Source of the DNA: Clostridiaceae bacterium
Lineage (GTDB): Bacteria; Bacillota; Clostridia; DSM-8532
Length of the DNA: 64,000 nucleotides
Direction: 5' to 3'
NCBI GenBank assembly: GCA_012521705.1
Contig: JAAYLX010000042.1
Location: 1 to 64,000 of the forward strand
The notes beneath the pieces are model-generated. The model saw only the letters and a list, made by a program, of their open reading frames with translations, searched no databases and was not told where the DNA came from. Below are positions 37,261-46,463 of this stretch, piece after piece. The position numbers and the translations under genes are program-made. Each line of letters starts with the position of its first letter. Positions within the stretch are counted from its first letter, which is position 1.

Positions 37261-38808
37261 ATGGAAGATTATATTATCGAAATGCTAAATATAACAAAAG
37301 AATTTCCGGGCATCGTGGCTAATGATAATATAACTCTGCGGCTCAAACGAGGTGAAATCCACGCTCTGTTAGGGGAGAACGGCGCAGGGAAATCAACCCT
37401 TATGAGTGTGCTTTTTGGGCTTTATCAGGCGGAAAAGGGTGAAATAAGGAAGAACGGCCAAACCGTCAATATTAAGAATCCAAACGATGCCAACGCTTTG
37501 GGTATCGGAATGGTTCACCAGCATTTTAAACTGGTTGAGAATTTTACCGTCCTGGAGAATATCATTTTGGGTGTTGAGCCATGCAAATTTGGCTTTCTCC
37601 AAAAGAAAAAAGCGCGTGAGAAGGTCATGGAGCTCAGCGAACAGTATGGCTTAAAGGTAAATCCTGACGATGTGATTGAAAAAATAACAGTCGGAATGCA
37701 GCAGAGAGTGGAAATTCTCAAGATGCTCTTCCGCGATAATGAAATTTTGATTTTCGACGAACCTACCGCCGTATTGACGCCCCAGGAAATTGACGAGCTG
37801 ATGGACATAATGAGGGGCTTTGCAAAGGAAGGTAAATCCATACTTTTCATAACCCATAAGTTAAATGAGATTATGGCTGTTGCAGACCGCTGCACAGTTT
37901 TGTGGAAAGGAAAATGCATTGGTACTGTAAACATAAAAGATACAACCAAGGAAGAACTGTCAAGAATGATGGTTGGAAGGGACGTCAACTTCAGTGTTGA
38001 CAAAGAAGAAGCCAAACCTGGCGATGTGGTGCTTTCGGTAAGAAATCTCACAGTGCCGTCCAGAACCCATAAAAAGAATGCAGTAAACAATGTCTCCTTT
38101 GACGTTCGTGCAGGGGAAATAGTCTGTATAGCTGGTATTGACGGAAATGGACAAACTGAGCTTGTTTCAGCCATAACCGGTCTTGAGAAGGCAAGCGGAG
38201 GGACTATTACCCTCTGTGGGAAGGATATAACCAAAGCCAATATCAGGACAAGGTCCAAAACCGGTATGAGCCATATTCCTGAAGACAGGCAAAAGCATGG
38301 ACTTATACTTGACTATACTCTGGAACAGAACCTTGTGTTGCAGCGGTATTGGGAACCTGAATTCCAGAACCACGGATTCATAAAGAGGGAACCAATACGT
38401 GCTTATGCTGATAAACTAATCGGTCAGTACGACGTCCGAAGCGGACAGGGGCCTGAAACCATAGTCAGGAGCATGTCAGGCGGAAACCAGCAAAAGGCGA
38501 TTATAGCCCGGGAAATTGACAAAAAGCATGAACTTCTTGTTGCGGTACAGCCGACCAGGGGCCTTGACGTAGGCGCCATTGAATATATTCACAAGCAAAT
38601 TGTGGCTGACCGTGATGCAGGAAAGGGCATACTTTTGGTTTCCCTGGAACTTGATGAGGTTATGAATGTCAGCGACCGGATTCTTGTAATGTATGAAGGT
38701 GAAATAGTCGGTGAGCTGGATCCGGATAAGACTGATGTTCAGGAACTCGGACTTTATATGTCCGGTGCCAAACGCAACCTTGCAAAGGAGAATGAACATG
38801 CACAATAA
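37261..38808 (+). CDS. Nucleoside-type ABC importer ATPase (system 2)
   Basis: This 515-residue double ATPase has GENGAGKST, ILIFDEPTAVLT, second-half GIDGNGQTEL, signature MSGGNQQKAI and VAVQPTRGLDVGA. ATG 37261 follows AGAAGAGG; the tracked start at 37219 is inside the hairpin region. It overlaps the next permease by 11 bases. It is similar in layout to system 1 but clearly not a recent duplicate. Confidence 0.93.
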   Translation: MEDYIIEMLNITKEFPGIVANDNITLRLKRGEIHALLGENGAGKSTLMSVLFGLYQAEKGEIRKNGQTVNIKNPNDANALGIGMVHQHFKLVENFTVLENIILGVEPCKFGFLQKKKAREKVMELSEQYGLKVNPDDVIEKITVGMQQRVEILKMLFRDNEILIFDEPTAVLTPQEIDELMDIMRGFAKEGKSILFITHKLNEIMAVADRCTVLWKGKCIGTVNIKDTTKEELSRMMVGRDVNFSVDKEEAKPGDVVLSVRNLTVPSRTHKKNAVNNVSFDVRAGEIVCIAGIDGNGQTELVSAITGLEKASGGTITLCGKDITKANIRTRSKTGMSHIPEDRQKHGLILDYTLEQNLVLQRYWEPEFQNHGFIKREPIRAYADKLIGQYDVRSGQGPETIVRSMSGGNQQKAIIAREIDKKHELLVAVQPTRGLDVGAIEYIHKQIVADRDAGKGILLVSLELDEVMNVSDRILVMYEGEIVGELDPDKTDVQELGLYMSGAKRNLAKENEHAQ

Positions 38809-40111
38809 CACGACTTATTCCCCAAAAGCATTTGATATAAAAAAGATTACAAGCACCAAGAGTTTTTCAGCATTCACAGCGGCTTTGCTGGCAATATTCC
38901 TTGGAATTGTTTTCGGATTTATTGTTATGTTTGCAGCAAGTCCCGCTAATGCGGCGTCAGGGTTTCTAATGCTTTTGTCCGGCGGGTTCAGACGTCTCGG
39001 AGATGTATTCTATTTCGCAACCCCGATATTGATGACAGGTCTTGCTGTCGGATTTGCCTTTAAAATGGGTCTGTTCAATATAGGTGCTTCCGGTCAGTAT
39101 ACCATGGGTATGTATTTCGCTTTATATGTTGGCTTTATGTGGGACATGCCCGATTCAATACACTGGGTTGCATGCGTTATTGCAGGCATGATTGGCGGTA
39201 TGCTTTGGGGCTTTATTCCCGGAATCTTCAAAGCCTTGCTGAATGTTAACGAAGTTATCACATCAATCATGTTTAATTACATTGGAATGTATCTTGTAGA
39301 TATGCTTATTCAGGGCAACGGGACCATGTACGTGGCAACAAAGACAAGAACCGCATATCTTCCTGCGTCCGCCCAGATACCGTCCCTTGGCATAAAGAAT
39401 TCCAATGTAAATGTATCGATTTATATAGCAATCGTGCTGGCGATAATACTGCAGATTGTTTTAAGGAAAACCATTTTCGGTTATGAGCTTCAGGCAACGG
39501 GTTATAACAGGCATGCAAGTACTTATGCGGGAATGAACGGCAAAAAGAATATCATTGTAACAATGATGATTGCAGGTGCCGCTGCAGGTCTTGGTGGTGC
39601 TTTCGCAATACTGGCTCCGTCCACTATTGCAGGAAGCAGTATGACATATGAACCCATAAACATTATAGCCGCAAATGGTTTTAACGGTATTGCGGTTGCC
39701 CTTTTGGGAAACTCAAGCCCGATAGGTATAATTTTCTCAGCTATTTTCATTTCACATATCCAGCGCGGCGGGACTCTGGCCAGCTTGTATGGATATAAAC
39801 CTGAAATCATTGATATAGTAATTGCAGTTATTATTTATTTCTCTGCGTTCTCAATGCTGATGAATGCTGCTTTGGCAAGATTTATCAAAAAACGCAGAAA
39901 GCATGAATCGGATAACCCGGATGCAAACAGGGAAAGTACCTCTGATGCCGAAGTCAACACAGTAAGTGGTCCTGATTCGGAAGTCAGTACGCCTGATTCA
40001 GATGTTATTACACCTGATTCAGAAGCCACCACTCCAGATTCAGATGTCAGTACTCCTGTTTCAGATGCATCGGGCGACTCTGTTCAGAATGATACAAAGG
40101 AGGGGGAATAA
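38798..40111 (+). CDS. Nucleoside-type ABC importer permease A (system 2) with a repetitive acidic tail
   Basis: This 437-residue BPD_transp_2 permease has the motif FKMGLFNIGASGQYTMG and coupling loop FGYELQATGYNRHASTYAGMN. After the last membrane segment (KPEIIDIVIAVIIYFSAFSM region) comes a basic RFIKKRRKHE stretch and about 65 acidic Ser/Thr/Asp/Pro-rich residues built from heptads such as TPDSDVS. The tail should be cytoplasmic and disordered. I place the start at ATG 38798 after AAAGGAG, overlapping the ATPase gene; the tracked start at 38711 lies well inside it. Confidence 0.92.
   Translation: MHNNTTYSPKAFDIKKITSTKSFSAFTAALLAIFLGIVFGFIVMFAASPANAASGFLMLLSGGFRRLGDVFYFATPILMTGLAVGFAFKMGLFNIGASGQYTMGMYFALYVGFMWDMPDSIHWVACVIAGMIGGMLWGFIPGIFKALLNVNEVITSIMFNYIGMYLVDMLIQGNGTMYVATKTRTAYLPASAQIPSLGIKNSNVNVSIYIAIVLAIILQIVLRKTIFGYELQATGYNRHASTYAGMNGKKNIIVTMMIAGAAAGLGGAFAILAPSTIAGSSMTYEPINIIAANGFNGIAVALLGNSSPIGIIFSAIFISHIQRGGTLASLYGYKPEIIDIVIAVIIYFSAFSMLMNAALARFIKKRRKHESDNPDANRESTSDAEVNTVSGPDSEVSTPDSDVITPDSEATTPDSDVSTPVSDASGDSVQNDTKEGE
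39971..40072 (+). repeat. 21-bp coding minisatellite in the permease tail
   Basis: About five imperfect units of 21 bases (CCTGATTCAGATGTCAGTACT type) encode the heptads PDSEVST, PDSDVIT, PDSEATT, PDSDVST and PVSDAS. The unit is a multiple of three, so copy-number change keeps the frame. Confidence 0.85.
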
Positions 40112-40114
40112 GTT

Positions 40115-41080
40115 ATGGAAACCGTATATTATCTGATTCAGAATACCCTCCCGGTAGCCATACCTTTGCTGTTGGTTGCTCTTGGCGGTATGTTCAGTGA
40201 ACGAAGCGGTATAGTCAACATAGCTCTTGAGGGAATTATGCTGTTCGGAGCTTTCTTCGGCTGTCTGTTCGTATATATTGTTCAGGATACCGCATTAAAT
40301 GCCCAGGTGATATTGTTGCTGGCTATGGTTGTGGCAGCGGTAGCAGGTCTTGTTTATTCCTTACTGCTCTCCTTTGCGGCAGTTAATATGAAGGCAGACC
40401 AGACAATTACCGGTACATCCCTCAACTTGCTGATACCTGCTGCGATTCTTTTGATTTCAAAGATGTATTTCATGAGTGACGGTATCACAACCAAAAAATC
40501 ATTTTATCTTCGTGAGATCCCCGGATTGAGCAAGATACCTGTACTGGGTGATTTGTTCTTCAAAAACACCTATATCACCGTTTATATAGGCATTGTGATA
40601 TTTATTATCTCTACAATTGTATTCTACAAGACCAGAATTGGTCTTCGCTTAAGGGCCTGTGGCGAGCATCCTCATGCAGCAGACTCAGTTGGTATTAACG
40701 TTCACCTTATGCGTTATATAGGAGTCAGTATTTCCGGCGTACTTGGAGGAATAGGCGGATTTTTCTATTCCGTAGGAGTTATGGACGGAAACGTAAACGG
40801 ACATACGGGAGTTGCAGGATTTGGATTCCTTGCCCTTGCGGTTATGATTTTCGGCCAATGGGAACCTGTCAGAATTCTTCTGGCATCAACATTCTTTGCA
40901 TTCATGCGTACCATTGCATATTCAGTTGCCCTGATTCCTTTCCTTAACACACTGAATATCAGCAATACTTATTACAAGATGCTTCCATACGCTGTGACAA
41001 CCATTGTTCTTGCATTTACGTCCAAACATTCAAGGGCGCCCAAGGCAGAAGGTATACCTTACGACAAGAGCCAGAGATAG
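40115..41080 (+). CDS. Nucleoside-type ABC importer permease B (system 2)
   Basis: This 321-residue permease has the opening LLLVALGGMFSERSGIVNIALEGIML and coupling loop GLRLRACGEHPHAADSVGINV, both standard in nucleoside importers. It begins 3 bases after permease A and ends the operon, with a strong terminator 80 bases on. Confidence 0.93.
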   Translation: METVYYLIQNTLPVAIPLLLVALGGMFSERSGIVNIALEGIMLFGAFFGCLFVYIVQDTALNAQVILLLAMVVAAVAGLVYSLLLSFAAVNMKADQTITGTSLNLLIPAAILLISKMYFMSDGITTKKSFYLREIPGLSKIPVLGDLFFKNTYITVYIGIVIFIISTIVFYKTRIGLRLRACGEHPHAADSVGINVHLMRYIGVSISGVLGGIGGFFYSVGVMDGNVNGHTGVAGFGFLALAVMIFGQWEPVRILLASTFFAFMRTIAYSVALIPFLNTLNISNTYYKMLPYAVTTIVLAFTSKHSRAPKAEGIPYDKSQR

Positions 41081-41160
41081 TAAGCTCAGGCGGACGAAAC
41101 CAACGTTTATCCTGAAAAAATTAATAATTGTAAATTTGTAATAAAAAAAGTGATTTTGTG

Positions 41161-41212
41161 AAGTACACCCCAAATGTTAGAAACAATCTAATATCTGGAG
41201 GTGTACTTTTTT
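41161..41212 (+). terminator. Terminator of BMP system 2
   Basis: AAGTACACC-CA-AT-TTAG pairs with CTAA-AT-TG-GGTGTACTT and runs into TTTTTT. Confidence 0.9.
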
Positions 41213-41388
41213 ATGCAAAAATTTATACCGGATAATTCTGCATTTTAAATAAGAATCACTGTTTCATCATTTTTGTGCCCATAAATATGAAATGCTTCCC
41301 TGACTTACCGCCATTTATTTTGTATCATCGGGGAAAATAATAATAATATTTTATTATACAAAAGAAAAATAAAATCATATTTGTAATC

Positions 41389-41417
41389 TTTACAAATATG
41401 AAATTATATCATATAAT
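41389..41417 (+). promoter_or_regulatory. Promoter of the small MNGI protein gene
   Basis: TTTACA (41389-41394) and a perfect TATAAT (41412-41417) are spaced exactly 17 bases apart, 44 bases before the start codon. Confidence 0.7.
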
Positions 41418-41461
41418 ATAACCATCAACGTGAGAACAATCATGAGTACAGGAGGTATAAT

Positions 41462-41656
41462 ATGACAAGAAACATCAACAACAATGCTTTCAATTGGAGA
41501 AACCTTAATGGGATTCAGCAAACAGGATCCATAAGACTGGATATTACGCGCCAGAATATCAGTACGAATGAGAGCTATTCCTTGACCAATATGAACGGAA
41601 TAACCAGGGACAAAAGTTCTAATTTTGACATTAACAATATGAATGGGATTTCTTAA
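41462..41656 (+). CDS. Small repetitive protein of unknown function (MNGI repeats)
   Basis: This 64-residue protein has a complete transcription and translation setup: the promoter above, ACAGGAGGTATAAT before the ATG, and a hairpin terminator 13 bases after the stop. I do not recognise the family. The sequence is polar and rich in Asn, with three echoes of one motif (NLNGI, NMNGI, NMNGI) at about 31 and 16 residue spacing. There is no signal peptide or membrane segment and no Cys. It could be a small structural or spore-associated protein, or a bacteriocin-like or signalling precursor. The gene stands alone. Confidence 0.75.
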   Translation: MTRNINNNAFNWRNLNGIQQTGSIRLDITRQNISTNESYSLTNMNGITRDKSSNFDINNMNGIS

Positions 41657-41668
41657 CCCTAAAATTGC

Positions 41669-41692
41669 AGGATACTTTTTATAGTATCCTGT
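41669..41692 (+). terminator. Terminator of the small protein gene
   Basis: CAGGATACT pairs with AGTATCCTG around a 6-base loop, followed by TTTGAAT. Confidence 0.75.
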
Positions 41693-41893
41693 TTGAATAT
41701 ATAAATATATTCTGCAGTGCCGACCTCCGCTGATTTTTAAATCAAATTTTGGTTTCTGTTTCTGTAATTTGTGGTAAATATGATTTGTATGGTTTTTGAC
41801 AGACTGCGACAGTAAATTGTTTGAAACAGGAGATTCTATTTGCAAATCTGATATGGCCAGCAAAACAGAAGGATATAGCGGGGGTTGGCAGGT

Positions 41894-42917
41894 ATGTTGC
41901 AGTTCTCCAACAAAATAAACAAAAATGTCATTCTTGCAACATCATATGTTATTACTGTAATAGTAGCAATGATAGTTTTCCTGACCGGGGGCACCAGCAA
42001 AGAATACCCACATTTTATGTACATTCCTATTTCAATTGTTGCATCAACCAATGGTAAAATCCAGGGAGTCATTCATGGCGCTGTAAGCGGTTTTCTGTTA
42101 GGACCTTTTATGCCGCTCAATGTGACTACCAAGGAGTACCAGCCAATCAACAACTGGGTCTTCCGAATGATAATGTTCATAACAATATCCTTTGTAATTG
42201 GCTTTTTTGCGGATTATAACAAGCAGCAATTTGAAATAACCAATAAAAAAGACAGGGAAATTGTTTCGGCGCAGACCTCCATGATTTTATTCACTCGTGA
42301 AACTTACCGAGTCCCGGGATGACTACACAGGAAAGCATATTGAAAGAGTGGCAGAGTACTGTAAACTGCTTGCTGAAAAACTTGGAGAAACCAAGGAATA
42401 TAAAGGTTATGTAGACCAGGATTTTGTGGATCATATTCATATGGCAGCGCCATTGCATGATATTGGCAAAGTAGGCATTCCGGACAGGATTCTGCTGAAA
42501 CCGGGTAAACTGTCAGAAGAAGAATTCGAAGTTATGAAGAGTCATACGACCATTGGAGCCAATACATTACTGGAAGTAAAGAAAAAATACCCGGAAAACA
42601 TGTTGTTGGATATGGGAATTTCAATAGCACATTATCATCATGAGAAATGGAATGGTTCTGGTTATCCCGAAGGTCTTTCAGGCAGGGATATTCCCCTTGA
42701 GGCAAGGATTATGGCCCTTGCGGATGCCTATGATGCGCTAAGGAGCAAAAGAGTATACAAGGAACCTTTATCCCATGAAAAGACTGTTGACATTATAAAG
42801 AAGGACAGTGGCTCACATTTGGACATTGTGAACATTTTCCTGCAGAACGAAGATGAGTTCAGAAAGATTTATGAGTTTTACCAGGAAGATCACTGTGCTC
42901 TGGAAACTGCCATCTAA
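41894..42917 (+). pseudogene. HD-GYP cyclic-di-GMP phosphodiesterase-like gene split by a frameshift
   Basis: The upstream frame (to 42322) encodes a membrane region with several hydrophobic segments, then a linker ending SAQTSMIL. The downstream frame (from about 42283) encodes a full HD-GYP domain: SLVKLTESRDDYTGKHIERV, catalytic HDIGK, HHEKWNGSGYP and ALADAYDAL. Removing one T from ATGATTTTATTCACTC (42281-42296) joins them as MILSLVKLTESRDD, so the split is one base. The end of the domain (DSGSHLDIVNIFL) lacks the usual FDP. Unless the base is an error, the enzyme is inactivated or made as two pieces. Confidence 0.82.
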
Positions 42918-43045
42918 GAAAATTCAAAAAATTCCATTCATTTTTATGGGAAAATCAGGCTAAAATTGCCGGGGGAAGTATAAGATATAACAATGTGACC
43001 GCTAATATTAAAAATAAATAAATAATAGCAAAGGAGATGGGTATT

Positions 43046-43390
43046 ATGGCAGCGTTCGGAAATCCTTTTACTGCAAATGTTGAAAGGAAGATGACAAAGC
43101 AGGAGCTTATACAGGCTATTCGACTGAACATCGCTGGGGAACTTGAAGCTATCTATGTATATGACGCACATATTCAGGCTACTGATGATGAATTCGCAAA
43201 AAAAGTAATTGCAGATATACGTGATGAGGAAAAAGCTCATATAGGAGAGCTTATGACACTTTTAAGGTACCTGGATCCGACAGAAGCAGAAAAATTCGCA
43301 GAAGGTGAAGAAGAAGTAAGAGAAATGATGGAGGAATTAGGTATTAAAGAAAGTAATCCTAATACCACAGTTGGAAGTTTAAAAAAATAA
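43046..43390 (+). CDS. encFtn: Encapsulated ferritin-like protein (encapsulin cargo)
   Basis: This 114-residue helical protein is a half-ferritin that oxidises Fe(II) for storage inside an encapsulin shell. Counting from ATG 43046 (AAAGGAG 10 bases upstream), the iron ligands fall at E32, E62 and H65, the same positions reported for the Rhodospirillum protein, with E34 and Y39 nearby. Helix 2 shows DEEKAHIGEL. The C-terminus ends TTVGSLKK, a clear encapsulin targeting peptide. It lies 17 bases before the shell gene. Subunits must pair as dimers to build the ferroxidase site. Confidence 0.95.
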   Translation: MAAFGNPFTANVERKMTKQELIQAIRLNIAGELEAIYVYDAHIQATDDEFAKKVIADIRDEEKAHIGELMTLLRYLDPTEAEKFAEGEEEVREMMEELGIKESNPNTTVGSLKK

Positions 43391-43407
43391 GAATGTGAGG
43401 TGACAAT

Positions 43408-44220
43408 ATGGATTTCCTTGCAAGGGATACTGTATCGTTCAGTGAAGAATTCTGGGAAAGAATTGACAAGACCGTGGTTAGCACTGTTAAGAACCATCTG
43501 ATAGGACGCAGGGTTCTTCCATTGTTTGGACCATTGGGACCCGGAGCTACAAGTATAAATATTGACACCGTCTCGGTAACTGAGGAAGACAAAGACGGTT
43601 TTGTAAAGACCAACGGAAGACGTTTTGTGGAAATCCCACAGATTTACGAGGACTTCTCCATTTTATGGAGGGATATCGAACACAGTGATGCAACAGGCAT
43701 ACCTCTGGACCTTTCAAAAGTGATGCTGGCGGCACAAGCCCTGGCACAGAAGGAAGACAGGCTAATATTCTTCGGCAGCGAATTTTTGGGCCACGAAGGT
43801 ATTTTTACTACACCCGGAGTGCCCACCCTTCCGAGGAAGGATTGGTTGGTCGGAGATAATGCATATACAGATATTGCGGCAGGACTTGCCATGTTCAGGA
43901 GCAAAGGCATTATAGGAAGCTGCAACCTTGTATTAAGTCCTGACTTATATGTTCAGCTTCATCGTATTATACCCGGTCTGGGCATGACTGAAGCCGAGAG
44001 AATCAGTAAACTGCTCAACGGAAATGTATTTGAATCCTACGTATTGGGCACCAATAAAGCGGTACTCCTTTGTGCAGAGCCTCAATACATGGATCTGGTA
44101 GTTGGCAAAGATATTGAAACAGGGTATCTGGAGTCTAAGGATTTCAATCATGTATTCCGGATACTTGAAACAGTGGCGCTGAGAATTAAGATGAAAGATG
44201 CCATTGTTATCTTTGAGTAA
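43408..44220 (+). CDS. Encapsulin shell protein (family 1)
   Basis: This 270-residue protein has the HK97-like fold of the linocin/encapsulin family. Typical stretches are RRVLPLFGPLGPGATS, RRFVEIPQIYEDFSILWRDIE, DRLIFFG and the C-terminal FRILETVALRIKMKDAIVIFE. It assembles a protein nanocompartment that takes up the ferritin-like cargo encoded just upstream. GTGAGGTG precedes the ATG. The pair ends at a terminator 60 bases on. The system should store iron and limit oxidative damage in this anaerobe. Confidence 0.96.
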   Translation: MDFLARDTVSFSEEFWERIDKTVVSTVKNHLIGRRVLPLFGPLGPGATSINIDTVSVTEEDKDGFVKTNGRRFVEIPQIYEDFSILWRDIEHSDATGIPLDLSKVMLAAQALAQKEDRLIFFGSEFLGHEGIFTTPGVPTLPRKDWLVGDNAYTDIAAGLAMFRSKGIIGSCNLVLSPDLYVQLHRIIPGLGMTEAERISKLLNGNVFESYVLGTNKAVLLCAEPQYMDLVVGKDIETGYLESKDFNHVFRILETVALRIKMKDAIVIFE

Positions 44221-44280
44221 AGATTTAATTGAAGCTGAGCTCCAATGTTTCAGGTTGGACAACCGCCAGAATAAATCAAT

Positions 44281-44322
44281 GTATAAAAGAAACTGTCTTT
44301 ATACGGCAGTTTCTTTTTATAC
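44281..44322. terminator. Terminator of the encapsulin pair
   Basis: GTATAAAAGAAACTG pairs with CAGTTTCTTTTTATAC around an 11-base loop. The remaining bases to the next gene at 44556 hold no feature I can name. Confidence 0.85.
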
Positions 44323-44555
44323 ATGCTGTTAATAACAAATTAGTACTGAGTGAAAGAGTGCCAGATTTAGGGAAACAGGCGGTTGAACGGGAAATATTAA
44401 GCTTTTGAAGGCAGAAATGGGTACTTTAGGATTATCAATGTTTGAAGAATTGATTTTTATCCGTATAATTAATCTTAGTGTATTTTAATGAGTTTTTTTG
44501 AAAATCTAATGTTTTGGTTTTATGATTGTATTTAACAATACAAAGGTGGTTCTTA

Positions 44556-45446
44556 ATGAAGAAACTTGCAATCGTATTCAATCCCTGTGCAGGATTGAGG
44601 CGGGCAAACAAATACATTCCTCAAATAATTAAGATGTACGAGACTAAAGGCTTTGAAACCTCTCTTTTCGAAACAAAAAAAAGAGGGGATGGAGTGAATA
44701 TTGTAAAAGAACAAGCTGAAAAAGCCGATATCATAGTTTGTATAGGCGGAGACGGTACGTTGAATGAGGTAATCACCGGGATGATTGATTCCGGCATGAA
44801 CAAGCCCATAGGATATATTCCTTCAGGAAGCACCAATGATTTCGCAAACAGCCTGAAACTTTCAAGAGATATCATGACAGCCGCCAAAGACATTATGGAA
44901 GGCAAACCTTGCGAATTTGATATTGGGAGGTTTAATACAAAATATTTTAATTATATCGCCTCATGCGGTGCTTTTACCAGGGCTTCCTATTCCACTCCAC
45001 AGCCCAAGAAGAATGCCATAGGTCATCTGGCATACATTCTGGAAGGAATGAAGGAAATTCCGAACATTCATCCGGTGCACCTTTGTGTTGAAACAAACGG
45101 TAAAAATTATGAAGGCGACTATATTTTTGCGGCCGTATGCAATTCCACATCTGTGGGAGGTATACTTTCACTGAACGAGAATATTGTTGATATGAGTGAC
45201 GGAAAGTTTGAACTCATGCTTATAAAAATGCCGCTCAATATAGCCCAGTTGGGTCAGATTGTACTGGCGCTGAAAAACCAGGACTATGATTGTGAAATGA
45301 TAGATTTTTGCTCTTCGGACAGATTCAGAATACAGTCCTCATCAGAGCTTGACTGGACTTTGGACGGAGAACACGGAAAAGGAAATAAAACAATTGAAAT
45401 AGAGACTTTGCATAATGCAGTGAGTTTAATTGTAAATGAGAGGTAA
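44556..45446 (+). CDS. Diacylglycerol kinase-family lipid kinase (YegS/BmrU type)
   Basis: This 296-residue protein has the DAGK catalytic motif VCIGGDGTLNEVITG and the second motif GYIPSGSTNDFANSL, with a C-terminal beta domain ending LDGEHGKGNKTIEIE. It transfers phosphate from ATP to diacylglycerol or a related lipid. ATG 44556 follows AAAGGTGG. A PAP2 phosphatase gene follows 6 bases later, so the pair would catalyse opposite steps of lipid phosphorylation. Confidence 0.93.
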   Translation: MKKLAIVFNPCAGLRRANKYIPQIIKMYETKGFETSLFETKKRGDGVNIVKEQAEKADIIVCIGGDGTLNEVITGMIDSGMNKPIGYIPSGSTNDFANSLKLSRDIMTAAKDIMEGKPCEFDIGRFNTKYFNYIASCGAFTRASYSTPQPKKNAIGHLAYILEGMKEIPNIHPVHLCVETNGKNYEGDYIFAAVCNSTSVGGILSLNENIVDMSDGKFELMLIKMPLNIAQLGQIVLALKNQDYDCEMIDFCSSDRFRIQSSSELDWTLDGEHGKGNKTIEIETLHNAVSLIVNER

Positions 45447-45452
45447 CAGTTG

Positions 45453-46067
45453 ATGAACATGAAGCATAAGCATTTGTTGCTTTTGGCTTACATACCATTG
45501 TATTTGGCAGCGTTTTTCCTGATTGAAAAGTATATAACCACCGATTATTGGGTTTCGTACATACCACTTGATGATGTAATCCCGTTCCTTGAAGGTTTTG
45601 TCATTCTTTATTGTCTTTGGTACCCTTTTATGATTTGTACCGGGCTGTATTTGCTCATTAAAGATATTCCCGCCTTCGAAAGATATATGTGGTTTATAAT
45701 TATTGGCTTTACCACCTGCATAGCGATATGCGCTATTTTCCCGAACGGTCAGAATCTTCGCCCGGCCGAATTTGAAAGGATCAACTTTTTTACAGGGATG
45801 GTTGAGGCCATATATCGTGTTGACACAAATACCAATGTGCTTCCGAGCATGCATGTGGTGGGCTCGCTTGCGGCAGCCTTCGCCATATTTGACTGCGATG
45901 CCCTTAAGAATAAGCTTATCCGGATTTCAACAGTAATACTTACCGCTCTTATTTGCATATCCACAGTGCTCATTAAGCAGCACTCAATTCTGGATATCTT
46001 TGCAGGAATAGCTGTAAGCATACCAATTTATTTTATTGTTTACAGAAAGAAAGTCTTTGCAAAGTAG
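45453..46067 (+). CDS. PAP2-family membrane phosphatase
   Basis: This 204-residue membrane protein has about five to six hydrophobic segments. The acid-phosphatase motifs are visible as RP in NLRPAEFER, VLPSMHVVGS and STVLIKQHSILDIFAG, which contain the catalytic histidines. Likely substrates are phosphatidic acid or undecaprenyl pyrophosphate. The ATG at 45453 follows GAGAGG. It is coupled to the lipid kinase upstream. Confidence 0.88.
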   Translation: MNMKHKHLLLLAYIPLYLAAFFLIEKYITTDYWVSYIPLDDVIPFLEGFVILYCLWYPFMICTGLYLLIKDIPAFERYMWFIIIGFTTCIAICAIFPNGQNLRPAEFERINFFTGMVEAIYRVDTNTNVLPSMHVVGSLAAAFAIFDCDALKNKLIRISTVILTALICISTVLIKQHSILDIFAGIAVSIPIYFIVYRKKVFAK

Positions 46068-46180
46068 ATTTCTGTGAAGAAGATTATTAGCTGCATTTCA
46101 ATAAATGCTTCGCTAATAATGTGACTTTGTTACAGAACCACGCCCGTGGTACTGATATACTTCTGACAGGAAATTTTCTT

Positions 46181-46203
46181 AGGTTGCATTATTCCTGCAA
46201 CCT
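46181..46203 (+). terminator. Hairpin upstream of the ferredoxin gene
   Basis: AGGTTGCA pairs with TGCAACCT around a 7-base loop and is followed by TGTCTTTTA. Confidence 0.6.
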
Positions 46204-46259
46204 TGTCTTTTAATACCCACTATCTTTTTTGAATATTTTGCATCAGGAGTGTTGGAAGA

Positions 46260-46463
46260 ATGGCGAAAAGAATTGCGAGTATATCCGGGCATGAATGTGT
46301 TGCTTGCGGGTGTTGTGTTAAAGTATGCCCCAGGAATGCAATAACAATCAGAAAAGGGATTCATGCTGTTGTTGACAGCAGCAAATGTACAGGGTGCGGC
46401 AGTTGTGTCAGGGAATGTCCCGCTTCTGTAATAGCTCTTTCCGAATCGGGGGTGGGGTTATGA
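46260..46463 (+). CDS. 2x[4Fe-4S] ferredoxin
   Basis: This 67-residue protein has two standard clusters, CVACGCCVKVCP and CTGCGSCVRECP. It is a low-potential electron carrier in the cytoplasm. AGGAGTGTTGGAAGA precedes the ATG. Its stop overlaps the start of the NapH-like membrane protein (ATGA), so it is the likely electron donor or acceptor of that protein. Confidence 0.93.
   Translation: MAKRIASISGHECVACGCCVKVCPRNAITIRKGIHAVVDSSKCTGCGSCVRECPASVIALSESGVGL

Noticed and set aside
39971-40072. Short direct repeats as a CRISPR array
   Set aside because: The units are contiguous 21-mers without spacers and are in frame within a permease gene.
16705-41080. BMP systems 1 and 2 as a recent duplication
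   Set aside because: The receptors, ATPases and permeases differ clearly in sequence and length, so they are separate systems of one family.
41821-42057. 78-residue ORF overlapping the HD-GYP start
   Set aside because: It is out of frame with the clear membrane domain and looks like a shadow.
42281-42300. Programmed frameshift in the HD-GYP gene
   Set aside because: There is no classical slippery heptamer with a downstream structure, and a one-base lesion explains the split more simply.
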